A DNA stretch of 64,000 nucleotides, taken from NCBI GenBank assembly GCA_025997215.1, contig BNUH01000005.1:1-64000 (forward strand). Reading direction: 5' to 3'. The position numbers were made by a program, and so were the translations under genes. This stretch comes from Clostridia bacterium (GTDB lineage Bacteria; Bacillota_A; Clostridia; Christensenellales; Aristaeellaceae). Below are positions 17,348 through 25,583 of the stretch, one piece after another. The first letter of the stretch is position 1. Each line of letters opens with the position of its first letter. The notes below the pieces were generated by a model. It did not search any database. It had not been told where the DNA came from and saw only the letters and a program-made list of their open reading frames with translations.

Positions 17348-18208
17348 TTAGTTAGTTGGTAAAACATCCACCACAGGTTCCACTGCGACCACCTGTTTGG
17401 ATCGCATAATATCCATGAACCTTGCCGCCGCGAATCCCGCCGCAAAGCAAACGGCCGAGAGCGCGAACGAACCGACGCCGTCAAACCCATCCGGCATGAT
17501 CGATAGCGAGGAGGCGATCACTATCCCCAGTATGATCCGCGAGACCAGCGCGTACTGTTTTTCATATAATCTGTTAACTAAACGCGCTGTCAGCGCTACG
17601 ATGGCGGCCAGCCCGACAGCCAGCGGCAGCAGCACGCGGAAATCCAGCGCCGCGATGCCCGCCGTCATCGGCTGGTACAACCCCAGGCATATCAACACCG
17701 ACGAGGAGCTAAGGCCCGGCACAACCAAACTGAGCCCCCACACCGCGCCGCAAAAGCCGTACCACGCGATATTCGGGGTTATGGCCGCGACGCTGCCGCT
17801 ATTCAGCACTCGGAACAGCAGAAACGCGGCGGCCAGAGCGACCACGAACGGCGTCCATCCAAACTTGGATTGGTCGTCCTTCCCACCCTGCTCGGCGGCC
17901 TTAATCATCTCCGGGAGCGTGCCGCATATTAACCCCAGAAACAGCATGATCGCCACGGACGACGAGACCGCAAACAGCGCGTCCACCACCTTCGCGAGCA
18001 GTAAAAATCCCGCCAGCCAGCCAACGATAAACGGTATGAAGAGTTTATAATATACCTTGAACGACTTCTTGGGGTGGGACAGCAGCGCCATCATCGGCTC
18101 ATATATGCCGAATACCACGCATAATACGCCGCCGCTGACGCCCGGCAGTATCGCCCCCGTACCGACTATCGCGCCTTGACACGCGCGGATAAACCAATTA
18201 TCTTTCAT
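17348..18208 (-). CDS. DUF368 family polyprenyl-phosphate transporter (PopT-like)
   Basis: The 286-residue polytopic membrane protein has the DUF368 N-terminal signature (ACQGAIVGTGAILPGVSGGVL) and a second inverted copy (WGLSLVVPGLSSSSVLICLG near residue 155), with eight or more hydrophobic segments. DUF368 members have been shown to return undecaprenyl phosphate across the membrane for reuse in cell-wall synthesis. It may be the first gene of a unit with aroF and tyrA, which follow on the same strand. Upstream lies the toxin-like locus. Confidence 0.85.
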   Translation of the reverse strand: MKDNWFIRACQGAIVGTGAILPGVSGGVLCVVFGIYEPMMALLSHPKKSFKVYYKLFIPFIVGWLAGFLLLAKVVDALFAVSSSVAIMLFLGLICGTLPEMIKAAEQGGKDDQSKFGWTPFVVALAAAFLLFRVLNSGSVAAITPNIAWYGFCGAVWGLSLVVPGLSSSSVLICLGLYQPMTAGIAALDFRVLLPLAVGLAAIVALTARLVNRLYEKQYALVSRIILGIVIASSLSIMPDGFDGVGSFALSAVCFAAGFAAARFMDIMRSKQVVAVEPVVDVLPTN

Positions 18209-18305
18209 GAAGGTGTATATTCGATTCGCCGCCGTGCACTTCCTGCCGCAGCATTCGCGAATTTATAGTCAAATATCCCGGCACATTTCATCTTCGACAA
18301 ATCTC

Positions 18306-18334
18306 TTGCGGAAGTTGTCAATTTAGTGTATGAT
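18306..18334 (+). promoter_or_regulatory. Promoter of the small toxin-like gene
   Basis: TTGCGG at 18306-18311 and TATGAT at 18329-18334 are 17 bases apart. The expected transcript would begin near 18341 with GACAGGGGAA, a sequence also found at the start of the predicted opposing RNA. Confidence 0.55.
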
Positions 18335-18397
18335 ACGATTGACAGGGGAATCCTGGGCGGGAACGTTACCTCCGTGCAGCAAAGGAGGTGATGCTGA

Positions 18398-18490
18398 ATG
18401 ACGAGGTATGAGATAATTTCGATCATACTCGAGTCGGTAGGCATCGTCATCGGAGCGATTTCATTGCTCCGCGCTGTGCGTAAAAAGTAA
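18398..18490 (+). CDS. 30-residue single-pass membrane peptide, candidate type I toxin
   Basis: A perfect ribosome site (AAAGGAGGTGAT at 18381-18392) precedes this ATG. The peptide is MTRYEIISIILESVGIVIGA followed by ISLLRAVRKK: one hydrophobic helix and a basic tail, the form of the Fst/TxpA and putative holin-like toxin families. In the leader, ACCTCC (18369-18374) can pair with GGAGGT in the ribosome site, which would hide it. A convergent antisense promoter lies 100 bases downstream. Function is inferred from size, topology and layout only. Confidence 0.6.
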   Translation: MTRYEIISIILESVGIVIGAISLLRAVRKK

Positions 18491-18492
18491 CC

Positions 18493-18525
18493 GAACCGTC
18501 GCAGGGTAGCAACCTGCGGCGGTTC
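18493..18525. terminator. Long hairpin shared by the convergent toxin and antisense transcripts
   Basis: GAACCGTCGCAGG (18493-18505) and CCTGCGGCGGTTC (18513-18525) form a 13-pair stem with one G-T pair and a 7-base loop, three bases after the peptide stop codon. On plus it is followed by TTT; on minus, TTTTT begins a few bases past the stem. It could terminate transcription in both directions. Confidence 0.6.
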
Positions 18526-18586
18526 TTTGGGCATTCGCTTAATTAATCGTGCGGTGGGGAGTTCCCGCAAAGGCTCTTCCCCTGTC
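18493..18586 (-). ncRNA. Predicted antisense RNA opposing the toxin-like transcript
   Basis: From the minus-strand promoter at 18590-18618 an RNA would start near 18586 with GACAGGGGAA and run through the shared hairpin, so it is complementary to the 3' end of the peptide mRNA. No ORF with a ribosome site is seen in it. Its existence rests on the promoter and on analogy to known type I antitoxin RNAs. Confidence 0.45.
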
Positions 18587-18589
18587 ACT

Positions 18590-18618
18590 ATTATACCCAG
18601 TCTCGACGAAAAATGCAA
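18590..18618 (-). promoter_or_regulatory. Promoter of the antisense RNA
   Basis: On the minus strand TTGCAT (18613-18618) and TATAAT (18590-18595) are separated by 17 bases, a strong sigma-A promoter pointing at the toxin-like gene. The next leftward gene is more than 380 bases away. Confidence 0.6.
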
Positions 18619-18708
18619 CATGTATTATCAAATTTATCTGATATTGTAACCCGATAATCGGTCGCCATACGAAATATGTAAACTCAACGAGATTAACACA
18701 CGCGACAA

Positions 18709-19506
18709 CTAATTCCCCCCGAACACTATCCACTTCATGCCCATCGGCGCGGGCTGGCCGTCTGGCAGCACGACGCGGCCCACGGGTATGTACGCGTCGG
18801 TCGGCGGCCCGGGCGGGCCGATGCGACGTGGGATCAGCCGCAGCGTATATGCCGCACCTGACACGCTTATGTTGTACGACCCAGGGGCAGGCAGCGCCAG
18901 CCGATCCGACACCACGAGAACGCCCGACCGATCCACGTACCCCCGGATCGAGTATGCTCGACCCAGCAGCGACACCACCAGCGGCATGTTCCCAGAATAA
19001 AGCGCCGCACGGATGCGGCTTGATGAGACCGCCTCACCCTCGTAAATCAGCGCGGGCATCACATGCGTCTTGAATCCCAAGCGGCGTCCGGCCTCGCGCA
19101 GAATATCGGGCGTGCCCGCTCCATATCGGCCGAATGTATTATTATACCCAACGAACCAATCTGTAGGATGGTAAGTTTTCACAATATAGTCGATTATCTC
19201 GCTCGATTCGATATGAGCGAAGGAGTTATCGAATGTACGCAATACAGTTGTGTCGACGCCAGCGGCCACTAATGAGGCCAGCTTAGCGTCGTCGGTCTGT
19301 ATCGCGCGCGGCGCATGCTCCGGAGCGAGAATTTCCAAAGGGTTCTTGCGGAATGTCATAACGACGAGCGGCAAGCCCTTCTGCAGCGCGGTACGCTTCG
19401 CCCGGCGCAGCAGCCTCGCGTGCGCCGTATGCACCCCATCAAACATACCTAATGTGAACACACATGGCCCATCAAACTTACCATGCGCATCGGTTAGCAG
19501 GTGCAC
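18709..19506 (-). CDS. RibF-like FAD synthetase, riboflavin kinase domain apparently lost
   Basis: The GTG start at 19504-19506 is six bases after AAGGAGG; the product has 265 residues. Residues 1-180 are a FAD synthetase (FMN adenylyltransferase) domain: FTLGMFDGVHTAHARLL, VGYNNTFGRYGAG, then VSSSRIRAAL and LLGRAYSIRGYV. Ordinary RibF has a further 120-residue riboflavin kinase domain with a G-x-P-T-A-N motif. Here only about 75 residues follow and that motif is absent. The protein may thus make FAD from FMN but not FMN from riboflavin. It follows the RlmCD-like gene with a short spacer. Confidence 0.75.
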   Translation of the reverse strand: MHLLTDAHGKFDGPCVFTLGMFDGVHTAHARLLRRAKRTALQKGLPLVVMTFRKNPLEILAPEHAPRAIQTDDAKLASLVAAGVDTTVLRTFDNSFAHIESSEIIDYIVKTYHPTDWFVGYNNTFGRYGAGTPDILREAGRRLGFKTHVMPALIYEGEAVSSSRIRAALYSGNMPLVVSLLGRAYSIRGYVDRSGVLVVSDRLALPAPGSYNISVSGAAYTLRLIPRRIGPPGPPTDAYIPVGRVVLPDGQPAPMGMKWIVFGGN

Positions 19507-19532
19507 TCGAAGCCTCCTTAACCAGAATAACG

Positions 19533-20912
19533 TTATACTGGCACAAACAGCGCCGCAGTTTCAATGGACGACGTCCAGCAGAACTGGTCAATGGGTTTCG
19601 CCTCAGCGAGTCGATAACCCAAGGTTGTGAGAATAGCTGCGTCGCGCGCTAGTGTGGCTGGATCGCACGAGACATACACCAGACGGTTGGGTTCAGCCTT
19701 GACAGCCGCCTCCAACACTGCGCGGTCGCAGCCCTTGCGAGGTGGATCAAGCGTTACAACGTCGAGTTTTCCGCAATCTTCCACCAGTTTAGGCAGGAGC
19801 ATCGCCGCGTCGCCGCACTCGAACCGCACGTCCGGTAGGTGGTTCATTATGGCGTTGCGCCTCGCGTTCTCAACGGCGTCGGGCAATAACTCTATACCTA
19901 CGGTTGTGAATCCAGCCTTCGCCAGCGCCAATGTAAGCGTACCAGTACCGCAATATACGTCCACAGCGTGAAGTTGGTGGCCCGTACCTGCATATGACAC
20001 GGCGGCATTCACCAGCCGTTCAGCCTGGCGCGTGTTCACCTGGAAAAATGATCGTGGGGATATTTCGAATGACAACGTACCGCTGTCGAGTTCCAGCCGC
20101 TCGGACAGCGTGTCCTCGCCCCAAAGCGTCTCGCAGGTCTTGCCGAATATCACATTGCCGCGTTCGGGGTTAGGCGAAATCGACACGCCCTTTAGTTTTG
20201 ACACAGCATCGCGTGCGCGGCGGATCAAGTCATCCGCGTGCGGGAGACGCGCGTCAGACGAGTTTATTACGAGCGTCAGCATGGATTCGCCGTCCCGGTT
20301 CACGCGGGCTACAACGTGGCGGATACATCCCTTATGCGACATTTCGTTGTATGGTTCGACACGATGCGCAATCATCCAGCTGCGCACAACGCGAACCAGT
20401 TGATCCGTTACGCTATTCTGTAATAAACAACCCTCGGGCGCGTCGATCACCTCGTGACTGCGCGGCGCGTAACAGCCAACCGTTGGACGATCCGCCGTGC
20501 CCGCGACGGGGAACGCCCCCTTGCTGCGGTAGCGCCACGGTTCATCGATGCCTATTGCATGGTTAACCGATGGGGATTGTATGCCGCCGATCCGTTCGAG
20601 GCAGTCGCGCACAACACCCGTTTTCCAACACAGTGTGGATTCGTACGTCATGTGCTGAACCACGCACCCGCCGCACCTGACGTAATAAGGGCACGGCGGA
20701 TGCGCGCGATCCGGCGAAGGCTCGATCAGCTCCAGCATGCGGGCGACGGCGAAGCGAACGCCGGGTTTGATCACTCGCGCACGGACACGTTCACCGGGCA
20801 GCGCGCCTTGGACGAACCATACGAATCCGTCCAACCGCGCCACGCCTTGCGCTTCACTGCTCAGGCTCTCGATGGTCAGCTCCGCTTCGTCGTTACGGTT
20901 GGGTACAACCAT
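19533..20912 (-). CDS. rlmCD: 23S rRNA (uracil-5-)-methyltransferase, RlmCD/RumA type
   Basis: This 459-residue SAM-dependent enzyme would form 5-methyluridine in 23S rRNA. An N-terminal TRAM domain (residues 10-60) is followed by iron-sulfur cysteines in CPYYVRCGGCVVQHM. The methyltransferase part has VDVYCGTGTLTLALA (SAM site), TLDPPRKGC, and the catalytic Cys in VYVSCDPATLARD near residue 415. The single Firmicutes enzyme often modifies two uridines. It starts three bases after the preceding gene and is probably in the same operon. Confidence 0.9.
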   Translation of the reverse strand: MVVPNRNDEAELTIESLSSEAQGVARLDGFVWFVQGALPGERVRARVIKPGVRFAVARMLELIEPSPDRAHPPCPYYVRCGGCVVQHMTYESTLCWKTGVVRDCLERIGGIQSPSVNHAIGIDEPWRYRSKGAFPVAGTADRPTVGCYAPRSHEVIDAPEGCLLQNSVTDQLVRVVRSWMIAHRVEPYNEMSHKGCIRHVVARVNRDGESMLTLVINSSDARLPHADDLIRRARDAVSKLKGVSISPNPERGNVIFGKTCETLWGEDTLSERLELDSGTLSFEISPRSFFQVNTRQAERLVNAAVSYAGTGHQLHAVDVYCGTGTLTLALAKAGFTTVGIELLPDAVENARRNAIMNHLPDVRFECGDAAMLLPKLVEDCGKLDVVTLDPPRKGCDRAVLEAAVKAEPNRLVYVSCDPATLARDAAILTTLGYRLAEAKPIDQFCWTSSIETAALFVPV

Positions 20913-20915
20913 TCG

Positions 20916-21767
20916 TCATTTTCCGGACAACGCAGCAGTGTTCTGGTTGGGGCTGCTGCGGCCTTCCAGATCCGGCGGGCGGCGCTCGATTGCGGCCAGC
21001 GCTATCTCGATATCCTCGCGAGCCTCATCCGGCGTGAACGCGCCGCAGGTCACCATGTCCTTCTCACGAATCGTTGAGAATGAGAACGTCAGGCCTACGA
21101 ACGGACTCGTCCGGCCTGCCGCCATTGGCTTGATCGTCATGACGGGCTTTTTAGCGTTGTGGATAATCCGGTGCACGCCTTCAATCTCCACCTGCATCAA
21201 GAACCCCATACAGTTGTATATTTGAATGTACGTTTCTACATCATAACCGTTCTGATCGCTGTATACGATCAGCTCCGGCATGTGCGCGGATAGGCCTGGG
21301 ATCATGCCGTGCTGACGGATCATGTCCAGGTAATCCGGCAGGCGGTCCATCGTGCCGTGCAGTTTCGACACCAATTGCTCGGCCGAGGAGTGGTGAATCA
21401 GGCAGAATTTGCAGCCCAGCGCCTGGCTTTTGTCCAGCACCTCATTCACCGACTGGCGCGCCGCTGTCGAATCGTGCAGGTCGAGGATCGGCGTGTCGAT
21501 GAGGGTGATCGGCTTCCCCGTGCGCTCTTGCGCAATGCGGACGCCGTCCATCAGCGCGGGATGCGTGGTCATCGGTGCCATCAACGCGTCGATATCGTGC
21601 TCCAAATAGACCTCCAGCAGTTCGGCGACCTTTTCACCCTGGCTATAACGCGCGCGGATCATCCCATCCGCCGACGAACTCGTGTGGCTGTAGCCCAATA
21701 TCCAGTTACTTCCAATTAACATGCGCGGTAACGACACCCCGCCGACCGTAGTGCGCGGAAAACTCAT
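20916..21767 (-). CDS. Uncharacterised TIM-barrel-like protein
   Basis: I do not recognise this 283-residue protein with confidence. Alternating hydrophobic strands and helices (IDALMAPMTTHPALMDG, PITLIDTPILDLHDS, GMIPGLSAHMPELIVY, KPVMTIKPMAAGR) suggest a TIM barrel of the aldolase or aldo/keto-reductase type. Conserved-looking features are GSNWILGYSHTSS near residue 19, a HH pair (LIHHSSAE), and KPMAAGR near 212. There is no signal peptide or membrane segment. It lies between glyA and rlmCD with small spacers, so a housekeeping metabolic role is plausible but unproven. Confidence 0.7.
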   Translation of the reverse strand: MSFPRTTVGGVSLPRMLIGSNWILGYSHTSSSADGMIRARYSQGEKVAELLEVYLEHDIDALMAPMTTHPALMDGVRIAQERTGKPITLIDTPILDLHDSTAARQSVNEVLDKSQALGCKFCLIHHSSAEQLVSKLHGTMDRLPDYLDMIRQHGMIPGLSAHMPELIVYSDQNGYDVETYIQIYNCMGFLMQVEIEGVHRIIHNAKKPVMTIKPMAAGRTSPFVGLTFSFSTIREKDMVTCGAFTPDEAREDIEIALAAIERRPPDLEGRSSPNQNTAALSGK

Positions 21768-21779
21768 GATGATTCACCC

Positions 21780-23024
21780 CTAACTAATATTCTTATATAA
21801 CGGGAACTGCTCCAACAATTCCAACATCCTGGCCTTGACGGACTCTACAGCCGCGTCGCCCTCTCGTATGATTTGCGAAATAGCCTTGGTAATTATCCCC
21901 ATTTCGGGTTCACCCATACCACGGGTTGTGACAGCGGGCGTACCGACGCGGATGCCGCTGGCCACGGAGGGGCTTAGGGTCTCGAATGGAACGGTATTCT
22001 TGTTGACGGTGATGTTGGCGCGGCCTAACCGGGACTCCAGCTCCTTGCCCGTGACGCCAGTGCCCGTCAAATTCAACAACAGTAGGTGGTTATCCGTACC
22101 GCCTGAAACCATGCTGATACCCTCGGCGCGGAAACCGCTCTCTAACGCCTTCGCGTTGTCGATTATCTTATGCTGGTATAACTTAAACTCCGGCTGCAGC
22201 GCTTCGTGGAAGCACACTGCCTTGCCCGCGATGACATGCATCAGCGGCCCGCCTTGGATTCCCGGGAATATGGCCTTGTCGATGGCCTTCGCGAGCGACT
22301 TCTTGCACAGTATCATGCCACCGCGTGGACCGCGCAGCGTCTTATGGGTTGTTGTGGTTACAACGTCCGCATGTGGAACAGGACTGGGATGCAGCCCCGC
22401 CGCAACCAACCCCGCGATGTGAGCCATGTCCACCATAAACAATGCGCCGCACGATTTGGCAATCTTCGACAACCGTTCGAAGTCAATTATGCGCGAATAA
22501 GCGCTAGCGCCGGCTACGATCAGCTTGGGCTTATGCTCCAGCGCAGACTGTTCGAGCGCGCCGTAATCTATGCGTTCATCGGATTCAGACACACCATATG
22601 GTATGATGTTAAAATATTTGCCCGATATATTGACAGGGCTGCCGTGGGTCAGGTGGCCGCCGTGGGAGAGGTTCATGCCCATGATCGTGTCGCCGGGATT
22701 CAGCAGCGCGAAGTATACGGCCATATTCGCCTGCGCGCCGGAATGCGGCTGGACATTGACGTGCTCCGCGCCGAACAGTTCCTTTGCGCGGTCGCGGGCC
22801 AGATCCTCAGCAATATCAACACATTCGCAGCCGCCATAGTAGCGCTTGCCGGGATAGCCCTCGGCGTATTTATTGGTCAGCGGCGAACCAACGGCCTCGA
22901 GCACAGCCTCCGAAACGAAGTTTTCAGAGGCGATTAGTTCGACATGCTCACGCTGGCGCTTGAGTTCAGCGTCCAGAGCGGACGCGAGCGTTGGATCGAT
23001 TCGGCGTACGGCTTCCCAGCTCAT
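21780..23024 (-). CDS. glyA: Serine hydroxymethyltransferase
   Basis: GlyA converts serine and tetrahydrofolate to glycine and methylene-tetrahydrofolate, using pyridoxal phosphate. The ATG at 23022-23024 gives 414 residues; a longer frame to 23159 covers only the repeat-like spacer and is rejected. Hallmarks are [31 protein letters not shown], and the PLP-lysine motif [14 protein letters not shown] near residue 230. It follows a cupin gene and hom in an operon linked to threonine/glycine and one-carbon metabolism. Confidence 0.95.
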   Translation of the reverse strand: MSWEAVRRIDPTLASALDAELKRQREHVELIASENFVSEAVLEAVGSPLTNKYAEGYPGKRYYGGCECVDIAEDLARDRAKELFGAEHVNVQPHSGAQANMAVYFALLNPGDTIMGMNLSHGGHLTHGSPVNISGKYFNIIPYGVSESDERIDYGALEQSALEHKPKLIVAGASAYSRIIDFERLSKIAKSCGALFMVDMAHIAGLVAAGLHPSPVPHADVVTTTTHKTLRGPRGGMILCKKSLAKAIDKAIFPGIQGGPLMHVIAGKAVCFHEALQPEFKLYQHKIIDNAKALESGFRAEGISMVSGGTDNHLLLLNLTGTGVTGKELESRLGRANITVNKNTVPFETLSPSVASGIRVGTPAVTTRGMGEPEMGIITKAISQIIREGDAAVESVKARMLELLEQFPLYKNIS

Positions 23025-23110
23025 GGGCAACACTTCCCTTCGTTGTGGAAATACTTCGTTCAGGTGAATTCCGTACAGGAAAACTCCGTAAGAAATATTC
23101 CGTTCAGCCC
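23025..23110 (-). repeat. Degenerate tandem repeats between the cupin gene and glyA
   Basis: Starting at the cupin stop codon, the spacer consists of four to five imperfect units of about 14-17 bases on the minus strand (GAACGGAATATTTC, ACGGAGTTTTCC, ACGGAATTCACC, GAACGAAGTATTTCC, AACGAAGGGAAGTG). The last unit contributes the glyA ribosome site. Confidence 0.55.
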
Positions 23111-23448
23111 GTGATAATGCAGGCGTAGAACACGAGATCCTCATCGCCGTCGTTCTCAACTGCGTGCGCGTGGCCGCTGGGTGTGACCATCACAAATCCT
23201 GGCTTAACCTTTATGGGTATATCATCATCCATGGCAACGCCTGTACCTTCGACAAATGTGTATAATTCTGTCTCGCCTTCATGTGTATGTTTGCCAATCG
23301 ATGTACCGGGCGTTAACGTCAGCTTCGCGAATACGCGGCCGTTTGGCGGTATCGCACCCGGGATCAATTCGTCGTAAATCACGTCGCCCTTGCCGCCGCG
23401 CATCTCGTGGCGCAGTTCGCGCTTGTAGTCCTGCGGTGTAAATATCAT
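23104..23448 (-). CDS. Small cupin-domain protein
   Basis: The 114-residue protein is a single cupin barrel: motif 1 G(K)[17 protein letters not shown] near residue 52, with His, His and Glu metal ligands, and motif 2 [18 protein letters not shown] near residue 83. Such one-domain cupins bind a metal and a small ligand; the function is unknown. AAGGAGG lies shortly before the ATG. It sits between hom and glyA on the same strand, and the spacers on both sides consist of short repeats around the stop codons. Confidence 0.8.
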   Translation of the reverse strand: MIFTPQDYKRELRHEMRGGKGDVIYDELIPGAIPPNGRVFAKLTLTPGTSIGKHTHEGETELYTFVEGTGVAMDDDIPIKVKPGFVMVTPSGHAHAVENDGDEDLVFYACIITG

Positions 23449-23481
23449 GGGTTCATCCTCCTTATATTTAACTAATTATTA

Positions 23482-24777
23482 CTAATTATTATTGTCGGTC
23501 GCGGCCAAATCTTCCACATATATAACGTTTTCGATGGTAGCCAGGCTTTCATCGATCTCATTGAGTGCGGCGCGGACGGCCTTCTCGCGGGCCATGTGGG
23601 TAACGAACAACAGCGGCGCACGCTCACTGCCCGCCGTCTGGCGCATGGAGGCGATGCTTATGTTATGCTTGCCTAATATCCCCGCGATAGCGCCCAGCAC
23701 GCCGGGCTGATCCACAGCCTGCAGTCGTATGAAGTAGCGGCTGACCCAGTCCTCATCCATCGTGATCGTGCCCGTCATCTGATAGGCCGCGCTGCCGTTA
23801 ACACAATCCGTACGTGCGGCGGCGAGCATATCCGATACAACCGCGCTGGCCGTCGGAGCGTCGCCCGCCCCGCGTCCGTACAGCATTAACTCCCCGCAGG
23901 CGTGACCATACAAATAGACGGCGTTAAGCGAGCCGTTCACAGACGCCAGCGGATGTGTCAGCGGTACAAACGTTGGATGTACCCGCGCTTGAACCCTGTT
24001 GTCCGTACGCTTGCTGACAGCTAACAACTTCAACGCGTAACCCAATTCGCGCCCGTAGGCCACGTCGATCGGCGTGATGGTTGTAATGCCTCGACAAAAT
24101 ATCCCATCCAGCGGCACGTGCGCGCGGAACGCCAGTGTAGACAGGATAGCCAGCTTGCACGCCGCGTCGCCGCCCTCGACGTCGGCCGTCGGATCCGGTT
24201 CAGCCAGGCCGAGCCGCTGCGCCTCAAACAACGCGTCGGCGTAAGAGGAATCCTTGGCATCCATTTCCGATAGGATATAATTGGTTGTACCATTGATGAT
24301 ACCGTACAACCGTTCGATCCGATTAGCTTGCAGCGAATCCGTGACCGTCCGAATGACAGGTATCGCCCCGCACACCCCCGGTTCAAAATACAGCCGCGAA
24401 CCCGTCGCATGTGCCGTCTCCAGCAACTCCTGCCAATGGGTAGCCAGCGCGAGCTTGTTGGCGGTGACGACCGCCTTGCCAGCAGTTAACGCCCGTCGGA
24501 TGTATTCGGCGGCCGGCTGCTCGCCGCCCATAGCTTCGACTATCAAGGTTATATCGGGATCATTGAGTATGTCGTCCGCGTTATTGGTCAGCAGTTCGCG
24601 CGGCACACTAACGCCTCGGCGCTTGCGCACGTCGCGAACCAACACCCGTTTGATGTTGAACTCGACGCCTTCACGTGCCGCCATCTCGCCACTCATGTCG
24701 ACGACCAGCCGCCACACGCCTGCGCCGATATTGCCCAACCCCAGGAATCCGACCGTCACCTGCTTGATCGATTGCAT
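23482..24777 (-). CDS. hom: Homoserine dehydrogenase
   Basis: Hom reduces aspartate semialdehyde to homoserine on the way to threonine and methionine. The 431-residue protein has the NAD(P)-binding motif VGFLGLGNIGAGVW, then TANKLALA, GIINGTTNYILSEM and EGGDAACKLAIL, which are catalytic-domain signatures, and a C-terminal ACT domain (RLQAVDQPGVLGAIAGILGKHNISI) expected to mediate threonine feedback. It lies 32 bases downstream of coaX on the same strand. It ends in a run of Asn whose codons are duplicated after the stop. Confidence 0.94.
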   Translation of the reverse strand: MQSIKQVTVGFLGLGNIGAGVWRLVVDMSGEMAAREGVEFNIKRVLVRDVRKRRGVSVPRELLTNNADDILNDPDITLIVEAMGGEQPAAEYIRRALTAGKAVVTANKLALATHWQELLETAHATGSRLYFEPGVCGAIPVIRTVTDSLQANRIERLYGIINGTTNYILSEMDAKDSSYADALFEAQRLGLAEPDPTADVEGGDAACKLAILSTLAFRAHVPLDGIFCRGITTITPIDVAYGRELGYALKLLAVSKRTDNRVQARVHPTFVPLTHPLASVNGSLNAVYLYGHACGELMLYGRGAGDAPTASAVVSDMLAAARTDCVNGSAAYQMTGTITMDEDWVSRYFIRLQAVDQPGVLGAIAGILGKHNISIASMRQTAGSERAPLLFVTHMAREKAVRAALNEIDESLATIENVIYVEDLAATDNNN

Positions 24778-24809
24778 AGGCGATCATCCTCATTACAATT
24801 ATATTATAA

Positions 24810-25583
24810 TTACTTAGCCGAACGACTGCGTTCGTATAATATCCTCAGCCCTTTGAGCGTCAGCAGACCGTCGAGCGTGTCGATCGCCTTGGATTCACCG
24901 GCGATCAGCGTGGCCAGGCCGCCTGTTGCCACCACGCGGGCCTTCGTGCCCAGCTCGTCTTGAATCTTCCTAATAATATAGTTTATTTGACCGACGAAGC
25001 CAAACACCAAACCGGCTTGAATGTTGGACACAGTGTTGCGTCCGATAACACTCGCGGGTGTTACCAGCTCGACACGCGGGAGCTTGGCCGCGCCGCTGAC
25101 CAGCGCGTCCGCCGACAGCTTGATGCCCGGCGAGATAGCGCCGCCGAGGAATTCACCCCGCTCAGACACGACGCCGAAGGTCGTCGCCGTGCCGAAGTCG
25201 ATGGTTATCACCGGCCCGCCATAGATGAAGTACGCCGCGACAGCGTTGGCGATACGGTCCGTACCTAACTCCACAGGGTTGTCATAGCGCAGCGTGATGC
25301 CCAAATCCATACCGGACGACAGCAGTATGGGATCCAGACCCAGATACAACGAACACATGTGTTCGATCGTAAAATTCACGGTCGGCACAACCGATGAGTA
25401 TATCACGCCATCGATATCCTTGAGGCACAACCCCTTATGCGTGAATAAATTCTCTAACAGGATACCCAATTCATCGCTTGTGACCGTTCGGCTGGTGGAA
25501 ACGCGCCAGTAGGCGGCCAAATCCTCGCCGTTAAAGACGCCGGTCTTTATGTTGGTATTACCAACATCCATCGTCAGGATCAT
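24810..25583 (-). CDS. coaX: Type III pantothenate kinase
   Basis: CoaX phosphorylates pantothenate in the first step of coenzyme A synthesis and, unlike CoaA, is not inhibited by CoA. The 257-residue protein has the ASKHA fold: ILTMDVGNTNIKTGVF at the N-terminus (phosphate 1), TDRIANAVAAY, ITIDFGTATTFGVV near residue 128 and ATGGLATL near 220. Its start overlaps the stop of the ECF S-component gene by four bases, which points to that transporter importing pantothenate. Confidence 0.94.
   Translation of the reverse strand: MILTMDVGNTNIKTGVFNGEDLAAYWRVSTSRTVTSDELGILLENLFTHKGLCLKDIDGVIYSSVVPTVNFTIEHMCSLYLGLDPILLSSGMDLGITLRYDNPVELGTDRIANAVAAYFIYGGPVITIDFGTATTFGVVSERGEFLGGAISPGIKLSADALVSGAAKLPRVELVTPASVIGRNTVSNIQAGLVFGFVGQINYIIRKIQDELGTKARVVATGGLATLIAGESKAIDTLDGLLTLKGLRILYERSRSAK

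Noticed and set aside
18205..18621. 138-residue minus-strand ORF between popT and ribF
   Set aside because: Not protein-like, no ribosome site; the real small gene here is on the plus strand at 18398-18490.
23025..23159. 45-residue upstream extension of glyA
   Set aside because: Encoded by the repeat-built spacer and overlaps the cupin gene; GlyA homologues start at the internal ATG.
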